Assembly: GCA_023393235.1 (NCBI GenBank)
Contig: JAEWMH010000100.1
Location: 1-30,185 of the forward strand
Direction: 5' to 3'
DNA from: Bacillota bacterium
GTDB lineage: Bacteria > Bacillota > Bacilli > Paenibacillales > NBRC-103111
DNA length: 30,185 nt
Positions within the stretch are counted from its first letter, which is position 1. Every line of letters starts with the position of its first letter. Below, in pieces: positions 13,357 through 21,853 of the stretch. The notes under the pieces were generated by a model. It had not been told where the DNA came from and searched no databases. It saw only the letters and a program-made list of their open reading frames with translations. Position numbers and translations under genes: made by a program.

Positions 13357-14067
13357 TTGCTTGAAAAGCTGAAGGAAGAAGTGCTGGAGGCCAATTTGGA
13401 CCTGCCCAAGCACGGCCTGGTTACCTTTACGTGGGGGAATGTAAGCGGTATCGACCGGGAGAGCGGCCTGGTGGTTATTAAACCCAGCGGCGTATCCTAC
13501 GATGTGATGAAAGCGGAGCATATGGTGGTTGTCGATTTGGACGGCAAAACGGTGGAGGGAGAGTATAAACCCTCCTCGGATACAGCCACCCATGTGGCGC
13601 TGTACAAGGCTTTTCCGGGAATCGGAGGCATTGTCCATACCCATTCCCCGTGGGCTACGGCTTGGGCCCAGGCGGGCAGGGGAATTCCGGCGCTGGGCAC
13701 CACCCATGCGGATTATTTCTACGGCAAGGTTCCCTGTACCCGTCCCATGACGGAGGCGGAGATTAAGGGCGCTTATGAGCTGGAAACCGGCAACGTTATT
13801 ATCGAAACCTTCCAAAGCCTTGGATTGGACCCGCTGCAGGTTCCGGGTGTGCTGGTGAACTGCCATGCGCCCTTCACCTGGGGCAAGGATGCCCATAATG
13901 CTGTACACAACGCCGTTGTGCTGGAGGAAGTCGCCAAAATGGCCTTCCATACCTTCCAGTTGAACCCCGGTATCGAACCCATGGACCAGACGCTGTTAGA
14001 CCGCCACTTCCTGCGGAAGCACGGGGCCAACGCTTATTACGGGCAAACCAAATCAATCCCTCAATAG
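13357..14067 (+). CDS. araD: L-ribulose-5-phosphate 4-epimerase (AraD)
   Basis: Converts L-ribulose 5-phosphate to D-xylulose 5-phosphate, the last step of arabinose entry into the pentose phosphate pathway. The 236-residue class II aldolase-fold protein has the zinc ligands His94 and His96 in HTHSPW and His170 in NCHAPF. It also has ALPKHNL-like LDLPKHGLVTFTWGNVSG, IKPSGV, TTHADYFYG and ETGNVI, and ends in LRKHGANAYYGQ. All of these are AraD signatures. I start it at TTG 13357 (MLEKLKEEVLEANL), which aligns with the E. coli start and has GGAGTG at 13345-13350; the longer frame from TTG 13324 has no site. First gene of the araD-araB-araA unit, under the AraR box. Confidence 0.95.
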   Translation: MLEKLKEEVLEANLDLPKHGLVTFTWGNVSGIDRESGLVVIKPSGVSYDVMKAEHMVVVDLDGKTVEGEYKPSSDTATHVALYKAFPGIGGIVHTHSPWATAWAQAGRGIPALGTTHADYFYGKVPCTRPMTEAEIKGAYELETGNVIIETFQSLGLDPLQVPGVLVNCHAPFTWGKDAHNAVHNAVVLEEVAKMAFHTFQLNPGIEPMDQTLLDRHFLRKHGANAYYGQTKSIPQ

Positions 14068-14095
14068 TGACAAGAAGCTTTCAGGAGGAATGCGC

Positions 14096-15709
14096 ATGAA
14101 CGATGATCTGAAAAACCGGATTCTAGGCGGCCAAACCGCTCTGGGAATCGAGCTTGGCTCCACCCGCATTAAAGCAGTCCTGATCGGAGAAGATGGCGAA
14201 CCCATCGCATCCGGCAGCCATGATTGGGAAAACAGCTATGTGAACCAAATCTGGACCTACAGCCTGGAGGCGGTTTGGAAAGGTGTGCAGGACAGCTACC
14301 GGAAAATGGCTGACGAAGTGAAGAGCCGTTACGGTGTCACTCTGCGCACCGTCGGAGCTATCGGCTTCAGCGGCATGATGCACGGTTATATGGCTTTTGA
14401 TCAGGCAGGGGAGCTGCTGGTCCCTTTTCGCACGTGGCGCAATAACATCACCGGGCAGGCGTCAGAGGCGCTTAGCGATAGCTTCCACTTCCACATTCCC
14501 CAACGCTGGAGCATTGCCCATCTGTATCAGGCGGTGCTGAACGGGGAAGAGCATGTGGGCAGCATTCATTATTTAACTACATTGGCAGGGTACATTCACT
14601 GGAAGCTCACGGGGCGGAAGGTGCTGGGTGTGGGCGAAGCGTCGGGGATGTATCCCATCGATATGCACACGAAGACTTACAATGCGGGTATGGTGGAGCG
14701 GTTCAATGCCCTGATTGCCCCGAAGCAGTACACCTGGAAGCTGGAGGACATTCTCCCGGAGGTGCTGGTTGCAGGAGAGCAAGCCGGTACCCTGACGGAG
14801 GAAGGAGCTAGGCTTCTTGATGTAACCGGAGAGCTTGCTGCCGGAATTCCGTTCTGTCCGCCGGAGGGGGATGCGGGGACAGGGATGGTGGCCACGAACA
14901 GCGTTGCGCCACGGACCGGGAATGTTTCCGCCGGCACCTCGGTGTTTGCTATGGTTGTGTTGGAAAAGGAGCTTTCCCGGCCGTACGAGGAAATCGATCT
15001 GGTGACCACGCCGTCAGGCAGTCCTGTGGCCATGGCCCATTCCAACAACTGCTCCTCGGATCTGAATGCCTGGGTGGGATTGTTCGATGAGTTTGCCAAG
15101 GCCATGGGTCTTAAGGCCAATCCCGACCAGCTGTACGGGACGTTGTACAATCTGGCCCTTCAGGGCGATCCGGACGGCGGCGGTTTATTGGCGTACGGCT
15201 ATTTGTCCGGGGAGCATATGACCCATTTTGAGGAAGGCCGGCCGTTGTTTGTCCGGACCCCGGGAAGCAATTTCAGTCTCGCCAACTTTATGCGCGTCCA
15301 TTTGTTTACGTCTATGGGAGCATTGAAAATCGGCATGGACCTGCTTTTGAAGCAGGAGTCCGTCCAGCTGGATGAAATTCTGGGACACGGCGGGTTGTTC
15401 AAAACCCCGGTTGTCGGCCAAAAGCTGATGGCCGGCGCCCTGGATGTTCCCGTTTCCGTCATGGAAACGGCAGGGGAAGGCGGAGCCTGGGGGATAGCGC
15501 TGTTGGCCTCCTATATGAACCGGAAGGCGGAGCAGGAATCCCTGGAGGAGTATCTGGGCAGTAAAATATTCGCCGGCAAGGCGGTTTCCTCCATTTCCCC
15601 CGATCCCAAGGATGTGGAAGGCTTCGAGGCCTTTATGCAGCGTTATAAGCAGGGTTTGGCCATTGAACGTGCGGCTGTGGAGCATTTGAAGGAATCAACT
15701 AATCCGTAG
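14096..15709 (+). CDS. araB: FGGY-family sugar kinase, L-ribulokinase by context
   Basis: Expected to phosphorylate L-ribulose with ATP. The 537-residue protein has the FGGY kinase layout. An N-terminal phosphate motif (GIELGSTRIKAVLIGEDG) is followed by GFSGMMHGYMAFD, then GNVSAGTSVFAMVV and a C-terminal half with GHGGLFKTPVVGQKLMAGALDVPV and GEGGAWGIALLASY (ATP side). The start GSTRIKAVL and HDWENSYVNQIWTYSLE is unlike the classic AraB of E. coli or Bacillus subtilis (about 560 residues). It looks like the distinct kinase type found in ara clusters of Bacteroides and clostridia, so the gene name rests on position between araD and araA. ATG 14096 has AGGAGG 7 bases upstream; ATG 14090 is too close to it. 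There is no large gap to its neighbours, so it is one operon. Confidence 0.85.
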   Translation: MNDDLKNRILGGQTALGIELGSTRIKAVLIGEDGEPIASGSHDWENSYVNQIWTYSLEAVWKGVQDSYRKMADEVKSRYGVTLRTVGAIGFSGMMHGYMAFDQAGELLVPFRTWRNNITGQASEALSDSFHFHIPQRWSIAHLYQAVLNGEEHVGSIHYLTTLAGYIHWKLTGRKVLGVGEASGMYPIDMHTKTYNAGMVERFNALIAPKQYTWKLEDILPEVLVAGEQAGTLTEEGARLLDVTGELAAGIPFCPPEGDAGTGMVATNSVAPRTGNVSAGTSVFAMVVLEKELSRPYEEIDLVTTPSGSPVAMAHSNNCSSDLNAWVGLFDEFAKAMGLKANPDQLYGTLYNLALQGDPDGGGLLAYGYLSGEHMTHFEEGRPLFVRTPGSNFSLANFMRVHLFTSMGALKIGMDLLLKQESVQLDEILGHGGLFKTPVVGQKLMAGALDVPVSVMETAGEGGAWGIALLASYMNRKAEQESLEEYLGSKIFAGKAVSSISPDPKDVEGFEAFMQRYKQGLAIERAAVEHLKESTNP

Positions 15710-15724
15710 AAAAGAGGCAGAAAC

Positions 15725-17215
15725 ATGTTGAATATGAAAACCTATGAATTTTGGTTTGTCACCGGAAGCCAGCATCTGTACGGTCCGGAAACACTGGAGG
15801 AGGTAGCCCGCCACTCCCGCATTATCGCCGAGAAGCTGGACGCTTCCGACGCCATCTCGGGCAAGGTAGTATGTAAGCCGGTTGTAAAAACACCTGAGGA
15901 AATCCGCGATCTTTTGGCGGAGGCCAACAATGATCCCAACTGCGCCGGTCTGATCACCTGGATGCACACCTTCTCCCCGGCCAAAATGTGGATTGCCGGC
16001 CTGTCCATTCTGCAGAAGCCCCTGCTTCATTTGCACACGCAATTTAACCGGGATATTCCGTGGGATTCCATCGACATGGACTTCATGAACCTGAACCAGG
16101 CTGCCCACGGCGACCGGGAATACGGCTTCATCAACACCCGTATGGGTGTAGCCCGCAAGGTTGTGAATGGCTATTGGGAGCATACCTCTACCCAGGAGCG
16201 TATCGGCGCTTGGATGAGAACGGCGATTGCCGTCATCGAAAGCCGCCGTCTCAAGGTAGCCCGCTTCGGCGATAATATGCGCCAGGTGGCGGTAACCGAA
16301 GGCGACAAGGTAGAGGCGCAGATCAAATTCGGCTGGTCCGTCAACGGCTATGGCGTAGGCGATCTGGTGGAGCGGGTGAATGCGGTTTCCGAGGAAGCGG
16401 TTGAGGAATTGTTCGCGAAGTACAACGAGCAATACGAGCTGCCTGAGGAAGCCAAAACCCCCGGTGCTTACCAGGATTCCATCAAATATCAGGCCCGGAT
16501 TGAGCTGGGCATGCGCAGCTTCCTGGAGGAGGGCGGCTTCACCGCCTTCACCACCACCTTCGAAGACCTGCACGGCTTGAAGCAGCTTCCCGGTCTTGCT
16601 GTTCAACGGCTGATGGAGGACGGTTACGGCTTCGGCGGCGAAGGCGACTGGAAAACCTCCGCGCTGGTCCGGCTGATGAAGATTATGGCAGGCAACGTGG
16701 GCACCTCCTTTATGGAGGACTACACCTATCATATGGACGAGGGAAATGAAATGGTGCTGGGCTCCCACATGCTGGAAATCTGTCCCACCATCGCCTCCAC
16801 CAAACCCCGCCTGGAGGTACATGCTCTGGGAATCGGCGGCAAGGCCGACCCGGCCCGTATGGTCTTCGACAGCCGGGAAGGCGCCGCGCTGAACGCCACC
16901 ATCGTGGACCTGGGCAACCGCTTCCGGATGATCGTCAATGTGGTGGATGCGGTGAAGCAGGAGCATGCGATGCCGAAGCTGCCCGTAGCCCGGGTGTTGT
17001 GGAAAACCCAGCCATCCCTGCAGGTGGCTACCGAAGCCTGGATTTATGCAGGCGGCGCTCACCATACCGGCTTCTCCTATGTGGTGACAGCCGAACAGCT
17101 GGCCGATTTCGCCGATATGATGGGCATCGAGTGCGTCATCATCGATAACGACACGAAGCTGCGCGCCTTCCGCAACGAGCTGCTGTGGAATGACATTGCG
17201 TTTAAATTGAAATAA
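15725..17215 (+). CDS. araA: L-arabinose isomerase (AraA)
   Basis: Converts L-arabinose to L-ribulose with Mn2+. The 496-residue protein starts MLNMKTYEFWFVTGSQHLYG, the standard family N-terminus. The metal and catalytic residues seen in E. coli AraA are present: Glu306 in GGEGDWK, Glu331 in MEDYTYH, His348 in GSHMLE and His447 in GGAHHTGFS. Length is normal (about 500). The start is ATG 15725, 15 bases after the kinase stop, with only a modest AGAGG site, so translation is probably coupled. It is the last gene of the ara unit and is followed by a strong terminator. Confidence 0.97.
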   Translation: MLNMKTYEFWFVTGSQHLYGPETLEEVARHSRIIAEKLDASDAISGKVVCKPVVKTPEEIRDLLAEANNDPNCAGLITWMHTFSPAKMWIAGLSILQKPLLHLHTQFNRDIPWDSIDMDFMNLNQAAHGDREYGFINTRMGVARKVVNGYWEHTSTQERIGAWMRTAIAVIESRRLKVARFGDNMRQVAVTEGDKVEAQIKFGWSVNGYGVGDLVERVNAVSEEAVEELFAKYNEQYELPEEAKTPGAYQDSIKYQARIELGMRSFLEEGGFTAFTTTFEDLHGLKQLPGLAVQRLMEDGYGFGGEGDWKTSALVRLMKIMAGNVGTSFMEDYTYHMDEGNEMVLGSHMLEICPTIASTKPRLEVHALGIGGKADPARMVFDSREGAALNATIVDLGNRFRMIVNVVDAVKQEHAMPKLPVARVLWKTQPSLQVATEAWIYAGGAHHTGFSYVVTAEQLADFADMMGIECVIIDNDTKLRAFRNELLWNDIAFKLK

Positions 17216-17238
17216 GCTGCGGAGATTTTTTCCGTGGG

Positions 17239-17280
17239 AAGCACCCTGCCTGGTTGTGGTTATGGCGGGGTGCTTTTTTT
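17239..17280 (+). terminator. Terminator of the araDBA operon
   Basis: AAGCACCCTGCC pairs with GGCGGGGTGCTT, followed by a run of seven T. Confidence 0.92.
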
Positions 17281-17302
17281 ATGATTCTGTAGAAATATCT
17301 TA

Positions 17303-17331
17303 TTGAAACTTGGCAGGGATGCCTGTACAGT
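17303..17331 (+). promoter_or_regulatory. Promoter of the CE7 esterase gene
   Basis: TTGAAA (17303-17308), 17-base spacer, TACAGT (17326-17331). It is independent of araDBA because a terminator lies between. Confidence 0.65.
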
Positions 17332-17375
17332 AAGGTGGAATATGACCCCATTACACCTGTAAAGGAATGATTTTT

Positions 17376-18335
17376 GTGCCTATGCTGGATATGCCTCTGG
17401 AGAAACTGAAGCGCTACCAGGGAATGACACCGAAGCCGGAGGATTTTGATGCTTATTGGGATAAGGCTCTGGAGGAAATGAATGCGGTTGACCCGCAGGT
17501 GGAGCTGGTGCCTGCAGCCTTCACCACTCCTTTCGCCGAATGCTTTCACCTGTTCTTCACGGGGGTGCGCGGCGCCAGAGTACATGCCAAGTATATCCGC
17601 CCGAAGCAAACGGATACGCCTCACCCGGCGGTGCTCCACTTCCACGGCTACACGGGCCATTCCGGGGATTGGCAGGACAAGCTGCAGTTTGCCGCATTGG
17701 GCTACTCCTTCGCGGCGCTGGATGTGCGCGGTCAAGGAGGTTTGTCCGAGGATACGGGGAGCGTGAAGGGCAACACCCACCACGGGCACTTCATCCGCGG
17801 TTTGGACGACAAGCCGGATAACCTGCTGTTCCGCCATATTTTCCTGGATACCGCTCTGCTTGCCAAGATTGTAATGGGCTTCGATGAGGTGGATGCCGGC
17901 CGTGTCGGCGTTACAGGGTGGTCCCAGGGAGGTGCCCTGACCATGGCCTGTGCGGCGCTGGTGCCGGAGATCAAGCTGGCGGCGCCGGTTTATCCGTTCC
18001 TGAGCGATTACAAGCGCGTCTGGGAGATGGACCTGGCCAAGGATGCGTATGCGGAGCTCAGAACCTTCTTCCGCCACTTCGATCCCCAGCATAAGCGGGA
18101 GGACGAAATTTTTACCCGCCTCGGCTATATCGACATCCAGAACCTGGCTCCCCGGATTCAGGCTAAAACCTTGATTGGCGTGGGCCTGATGGATAACATC
18201 TGCCCGCCGTCCACCCAATTTGCCGCCATTAACAAAATGACCGCTCCTGTGGAGCTGGAGATTTACCCGGACTTTGGCCATGAGGGGCTGCCCGGAATGA
18301 ACGACAAGATTTATGCTTTTTTGCAGCAGTTATAG
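17376..18335 (+). CDS. Carbohydrate esterase family 7: acetylxylan esterase / cephalosporin-C deacetylase
   Basis: Removes acetyl groups from short xylo-oligosaccharides (and from cephalosporin C in vitro), normally inside the cell. The 319-residue protein shows the three CE7 signatures: RGQGG, the nucleophile elbow GWSQGG and the C-terminal His in DFGHEG. It also has the family stretches HFHGYTGHSGDW and FDEVDAGRVGVTG. Acid residue: probably Asp in GVGLMDNICPPSTQFAA. The GTG at 17376 (MPMLDMPLEKLKRYQG) aligns with Bacillus Cah and has AAAGGA 9 bases upstream; ATG 17367 abuts that motif directly and is unlikely. No signal peptide, as usual for CE7. Position after the ara genes suggests joint use of acetylated arabinoxylan. 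Confidence 0.92.
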   Translation: MPMLDMPLEKLKRYQGMTPKPEDFDAYWDKALEEMNAVDPQVELVPAAFTTPFAECFHLFFTGVRGARVHAKYIRPKQTDTPHPAVLHFHGYTGHSGDWQDKLQFAALGYSFAALDVRGQGGLSEDTGSVKGNTHHGHFIRGLDDKPDNLLFRHIFLDTALLAKIVMGFDEVDAGRVGVTGWSQGGALTMACAALVPEIKLAAPVYPFLSDYKRVWEMDLAKDAYAELRTFFRHFDPQHKREDEIFTRLGYIDIQNLAPRIQAKTLIGVGLMDNICPPSTQFAAINKMTAPVELEIYPDFGHEGLPGMNDKIYAFLQQL

Positions 18336-18362
18336 GCCGTTTTCATAGTTTTATCCAGCGTG

Positions 18363-18392
18363 AAGCTTGCGGATTTTTCCGCAGGCTTTTTT
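18363..18392 (+). terminator. Terminator after the esterase gene
   Basis: AAGCTTGCGGA, loop TTTT, TCCGCAGGCTTTTTTC: a stem with one mismatch and a T run. Confidence 0.85.
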
Positions 18393-18442
18393 CTTTTTTG
18401 GCGCGTTTGCCCCGGAAATAAGGCGAACTCCCCAGGGATATG

Positions 18443-18545
18443 ACACAAATTGGACAAATTCCTGCACAAATTTGAGAGAAGCTGAATTTTTATGGGTAAA
18501 AGATTTAAAAATACCTTGGATATTCCCAATGAATCTTTATTCATT
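18443..18545. promoter_or_regulatory. Structured leader of the metallophosphoesterase gene
   Basis: The ACAAATT motif occurs three times (18445-18451, 18454-18460, 18466-18472). Close to the ribosome binding site there is a perfect inverted repeat AATGAAT-CTTT-ATTCATT (18528-18545). No consensus sigma-A promoter was obvious, so these may be regulator sites or an RNA hairpin that affects translation. The role is unproven. Confidence 0.35.
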
Positions 18546-18568
18546 ATCCCAAAAAGGAGGCTTTCTCT

Positions 18569-19903
18569 ATGAAATTACATATCGCCGCCTGGCAAGTCAT
18601 TCTTGCTGCCGTGCTGGTACTCGCTTCAATCGGCATGGATGCAGAGCCTCCGGCTCCAACAGAAGCTGCAGGTTCGGTTCCAGTGGGCACGGTGGTGCCT
18701 TCTTCTCTCATAAATGATCCGGATCCCGCTGCGCCCAAGCTGGTCCGCCCCTTGGGGTCGCCCAAGCCGGGCAGCGTTTCTTTGGCTGCACTGGAACCTG
18801 TTGCTGCCGCTGCTGTTCCTTTGGCGGCCCTTCAGCCTATTGCAGCAGCCGCTGTTCCCGCTGTCCAGGAGGGGGTGGTGACCCCGGCGGTGGATGCGGC
18901 TCCGGCAACCGCTGACAGTCCGTCTGCTCCGTCAGCTGCAGCGGATACAGTGGTGCCTATGGATGCGACGGGTGCAGCAGTGTCCGCTCTTGCGGCGGGG
19001 CCAATCGCGGGAGCAGATCCAGTGTTCCGCTTTGCGGTTATCAGCGATATTCATGTGGAGGCCTGGAACAAGGAGTCCCACACCAAGCTCCGCAAAGCCT
19101 TAACCGATCTTGGCACCAATGCTCCCGGCCAGGCGCTGGTGATTAACGGCGATCTGGGCAACGGGCTGCCGAAGGATTATGAGACCTTGGGCAAGCTCAT
19201 GCAGGGGAATCCCTACCCGGGACAGGTGGTATACACCATCGGCAACCATGAATTCTACAAGGCCTGGACGGATGCCTCAGGTAATTGGAATGAAGCGGCT
19301 TTCCCCAATGGTGAAACGCCGGAGGCCTCCATTAACCGGTTCCTCCAGTTCACCGGCTATGAGAAGGTATACCATGATTCGTGGATAGGCGGATACCACT
19401 TTGTGTTCCTTGGTTCGGAAACCTACCGGCAGACCGAAGACAGCTATGCCGAAGATGCCTGGCTGTCGGAGAACCAGCTGAATTGGCTGGAGGGCGTCAT
19501 GGCGGAGGGGGCGGAGGAGGGCAAACCCATCTTCGTTTTCCTGCATCAGCCCCTCCCTTATACGGTGGCCGGAAGCTACACGGATTTCAACAGCCGGGCT
19601 GTGGTCCAGCATGACCGACTGAAGGAAATCCTCTCCCGTTATCCCCAAACCATCTTCTTTTCGGGGCATTCCCATTGGGAGCTGGGTTCACCCGGGACGC
19701 TTATCCAAGACGGATTTACTATGGTGAATACCTCTTCGGTGCTGACCCCTTACGATACTACGGACAACCCCATTGCCGCAGAGGAGCAGAAAAGCGAGGG
19801 AATTGTGGTGGAGGTAACCGGCAATAGCGTACAGATTAAGGGGCGCAACTTTACGGCGGGGGACTGGATTCCGGAGGCCAGCTATACAGTGGAGCAGCCT
19901 TGA
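18569..19903 (+). CDS. Secreted calcineurin-like metallophosphoesterase with Ala/Pro-rich linker
   Basis: A 444-residue exported phosphoesterase. Residues 1-25 resemble a signal peptide (MKLHIAAWQVILAAVLVLASIGM). Residues 26-150 are low-complexity Ala/Pro/Val/Thr, with repeated AAAVP(L/A) units, and form a spacer or wall linker. The catalytic domain (about 152-400) has all metal motifs: ISDIHVE, NGDLGNG, GNHEFY, an HQP histidine and GHSHWE. No lipobox cysteine is seen, so it is released or held by the linker. AAGGAGG lies just before ATG 18569. The linker is unusually long for the family. The substrate (phosphodiester, sugar phosphate or teichoic acid) is not evident. Confidence 0.85.
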   Translation: MKLHIAAWQVILAAVLVLASIGMDAEPPAPTEAAGSVPVGTVVPSSLINDPDPAAPKLVRPLGSPKPGSVSLAALEPVAAAAVPLAALQPIAAAAVPAVQEGVVTPAVDAAPATADSPSAPSAAADTVVPMDATGAAVSALAAGPIAGADPVFRFAVISDIHVEAWNKESHTKLRKALTDLGTNAPGQALVINGDLGNGLPKDYETLGKLMQGNPYPGQVVYTIGNHEFYKAWTDASGNWNEAAFPNGETPEASINRFLQFTGYEKVYHDSWIGGYHFVFLGSETYRQTEDSYAEDAWLSENQLNWLEGVMAEGAEEGKPIFVFLHQPLPYTVAGSYTDFNSRAVVQHDRLKEILSRYPQTIFFSGHSHWELGSPGTLIQDGFTMVNTSSVLTPYDTTDNPIAAEEQKSEGIVVEVTGNSVQIKGRNFTAGDWIPEASYTVEQP

Positions 19904-20006
19904 ACAGATGAATAGGCCCTCAAATCGGCTTGGCCGATTTCGAGGCTTACATAACACGTCCAGCCTGCAGCTCGGACCATGTTATTTCAGGGCAGCGTCT
20001 AATCAA

Positions 20007-20048
20007 AAAAGCAGGGTAACGGACTTTCCCTTCCGTTACTCTGCTTTT
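20007..20048. terminator. Bidirectional terminator between metallophosphoesterase and patB
   Basis: AAAAGCAGGGTAACGGA pairs with TCCGTTACTCTGCTTTT across an 8-base loop, with A and T runs at each side. A second hairpin without a T run (AAATCGGC/GCCGATTT, 19922-19940) precedes it. Confidence 0.85.
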
Positions 20049-20078
20049 CTGCTGTTTATAGGGGAAGAGCGGTACCTT

Positions 20079-21269
20079 CTACTCCGTTTTGCTTTCGGCC
20101 AGGGCGCTTGCCGCTTTTACAAACCGGCGCAGCCCTTCCTGCAATGTGGAACGGGGGCAAGCCAGGTTGATCCGCAGGAACCCTTTGCCCTCCGCCCCAT
20201 AGGTGGAGCCTTCATTAAAGGCCACCTGGGCCTTATGGTACATCAGTTCCTTCAGGCCGGCTACGTCCAGCCCGAGACCCCGGCAGTCCACCCACAGGAG
20301 ATAGGTGCTTTCCGGCACCATGGGTTTGACGGCGGGCAGCTCCCGGTTGAGGCAGTCCACTGCAAACTCCAGATTGCCCTTCAGGTATACCATCAGCTCG
20401 TCCAGCCAGGCTTCGCTTTCGTTATAGGCGGCCATGATCATGTCCGGGCTGAAAAATCCCGTCATATGCAGGGAAAGCGCCTTGATCCGCTGATCGATTT
20501 TCCGCTTCAGCTCCGGGTTTGGGGTGACCATAAAGGCGGCCGGTAAACCGGGCAGGTTGAAGGTTTTGGTAGGGGCAATAGTGGTGACGGTAATCTCCGC
20601 CAGCTCCGGCGAAATGGAAGCGATGGGAACATGCTTGTGTCCCGGATAAGCCATATCCGCATGAATTTCGTCGGATACGATGATAACGCCGTATTTGCGG
20701 CACAGCTCGCCGAGCTTCTCCAGCTCTTCCCGCTCCCAAACCCGTCCGCCGGGGTTGTGGGGGCTGCACAGCAAGAGCAGCTTGGCGCCGTCCTGCATCA
20801 GCTTTTCCAGGTGGGCGTAGTCCATTTCATACCGGCCGTTTTGGCGCAAGAGCGGGTTGGCAGCCACCTGGCGGCCGTTCATTTTGATCACGTCATAAAA
20901 TGGATAATAGACCGGCGATTGCAGAATAACGGCGCCGCCGGGTTCGGTGAACAGTTCTACGGCCAGGCTAAGGGCGGTGACCACGCCGGTAACGGTGGAC
21001 AGCCAGCTTTTTTGGATGGGCCATTGATGGCGCCGGGTGAACCAGCCAGTAATGGCGTCCCAGGCTTCGTCGGGCATCACAGTATAGCCGTATATGCCTT
21101 GCGCGGCGCGGTCTTCTATGGCTTTTTTGATGGCGGGCGGACTCTCAAAATCCATATCCGCCACCCATAGCGGCAGAATATCGGGGTTGCCGAATAATTT
21201 CTCCGACTGGTCCCACTTGTAGGACCGGGTATTTCGGCGGTCTGGCACATAATCGAATCGGGAACTCAC
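20079..21269 (-). CDS. PatB/MalY-type pyridoxal-phosphate C-S lyase
   Basis: A 396-residue fold-type I PLP enzyme of the MalY/PatB group, which cleaves cystathionine or cysteine to give homocysteine/thiol, pyruvate and ammonia. It has the family N-terminus (FDYVPDRRNTRSYKWD, LPLWVADMDFE), SPHNPGGRVW, VSDEIHADM and the PLP lysine Lys235 in APTKTFNLPGL. The C-terminal arginine of RINLACPRS binds the substrate carboxylate. Length is normal. The start is GTG 21267-21269 with GGAGGAGG upstream (10-base spacing). It is a single-gene unit with its own promoter, converging on the metallophosphoesterase gene. Which of the two activities dominates cannot be decided here. Confidence 0.9.
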   Translation of the reverse strand: MSSRFDYVPDRRNTRSYKWDQSEKLFGNPDILPLWVADMDFESPPAIKKAIEDRAAQGIYGYTVMPDEAWDAITGWFTRRHQWPIQKSWLSTVTGVVTALSLAVELFTEPGGAVILQSPVYYPFYDVIKMNGRQVAANPLLRQNGRYEMDYAHLEKLMQDGAKLLLLCSPHNPGGRVWEREELEKLGELCRKYGVIIVSDEIHADMAYPGHKHVPIASISPELAEITVTTIAPTKTFNLPGLPAAFMVTPNPELKRKIDQRIKALSLHMTGFFSPDMIMAAYNESEAWLDELMVYLKGNLEFAVDCLNRELPAVKPMVPESTYLLWVDCRGLGLDVAGLKELMYHKAQVAFNEGSTYGAEGKGFLRINLACPRSTLQEGLRRFVKAASALAESKTE

Positions 21270-21308
21270 GGATAACAGGCCTCCTCCAATGGAACAATGT
21301 ATCCCTTA

Positions 21309-21337
21309 ATCATGGAGGAAAAGGTGGGATTTTTCAA
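21309..21337 (-). promoter_or_regulatory. Promoter of the PatB-type gene
   Basis: Minus strand TTGAAA (plus 21332-21337), 17-base spacer, CATGAT (plus 21309-21314). Confidence 0.5.
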
Positions 21338-21374
21338 GGGGGAATCCTGTGGGGCGGGAAAGCGGCGGGGTATG

Positions 21375-21695
21375 AATCGACATTTAGAAGAGATCCAAGG
21401 CGCATCTGTGCGCTAACGGAACTAAACGTCATATAGAACAGCTCAAAGGTGCATCTGTGCGCTAATGGAACTAATCGGCATATAGAACAGCTCAAAGGTG
21501 CATCTGTGGTCTGACGGAACTCAGCGACGCTTAGAGGAGATAAAAGGTGTTTTTTCTACGCTAACGGAACTCAGCGGCTCTTAGGGAGGCTTCAACGGGT
21601 AAAATTGCCCCCAAACCTCCGTTAAGAGCTTTTCAGTTCCGTAAGAATTTCAAAAGGCTGGATTTGACGCTGTAAGGGTTTCTCAGTTCCGTAAG
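21375..21695. repeat. Intergenic array R3: four plus and two minus copies, 49-50 bp period
   Basis: The core GCTAACGGAACTCAGCGG recurs. GGAACT falls at 21418, 21467, 21516 and 21566 on plus (steps 49, 49, 50), and its complement AGTTCC at 21635 and 21685 (step 50). The longer unit of copies 2 and 3, starting CATATAGAACAGCTCAAAGG, is almost identical between them; copies 1 and 4 are more diverged. The turn near 21603 lies between GGCTCTTAGGGAGG (21577-21590) and CCTCCGTTAAGAGC (21616-21629), which are nearly complementary. About 160 bases further to the LacI gene stop hold nothing I recognise except short CACTCAC repeats. Confidence 0.85.
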
Positions 21696-21853
21696 CCGTG
21701 TCCCCTGAATGCCTGGCGGACAAAAGCCAGGTGCCAGATTGCGGTCAAAAGCGAGGTTAGTCAAATCAAGAATCCGTCCTCCGCATCCGCCCCACCGCGC
21801 GCACCCTGCCCGCCTGTGCCTGCAGCTCACCACTCACCACTCACCACGTCATT

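Noticed and set aside
15695..17065. 456-codon minus-strand frame antisense to araA
   Set aside because: araA is complete with all catalytic residues; the antisense frame is a codon-bias shadow.
19916..19947. Hairpin after the metallophosphoesterase gene (AAATCGGC/GCCGATTT) as a terminator
   Set aside because: The stem is good but has no T run on either side; the following hairpin at 20007-20048 is the clear terminator. It may still be an RNA-stabilising structure.
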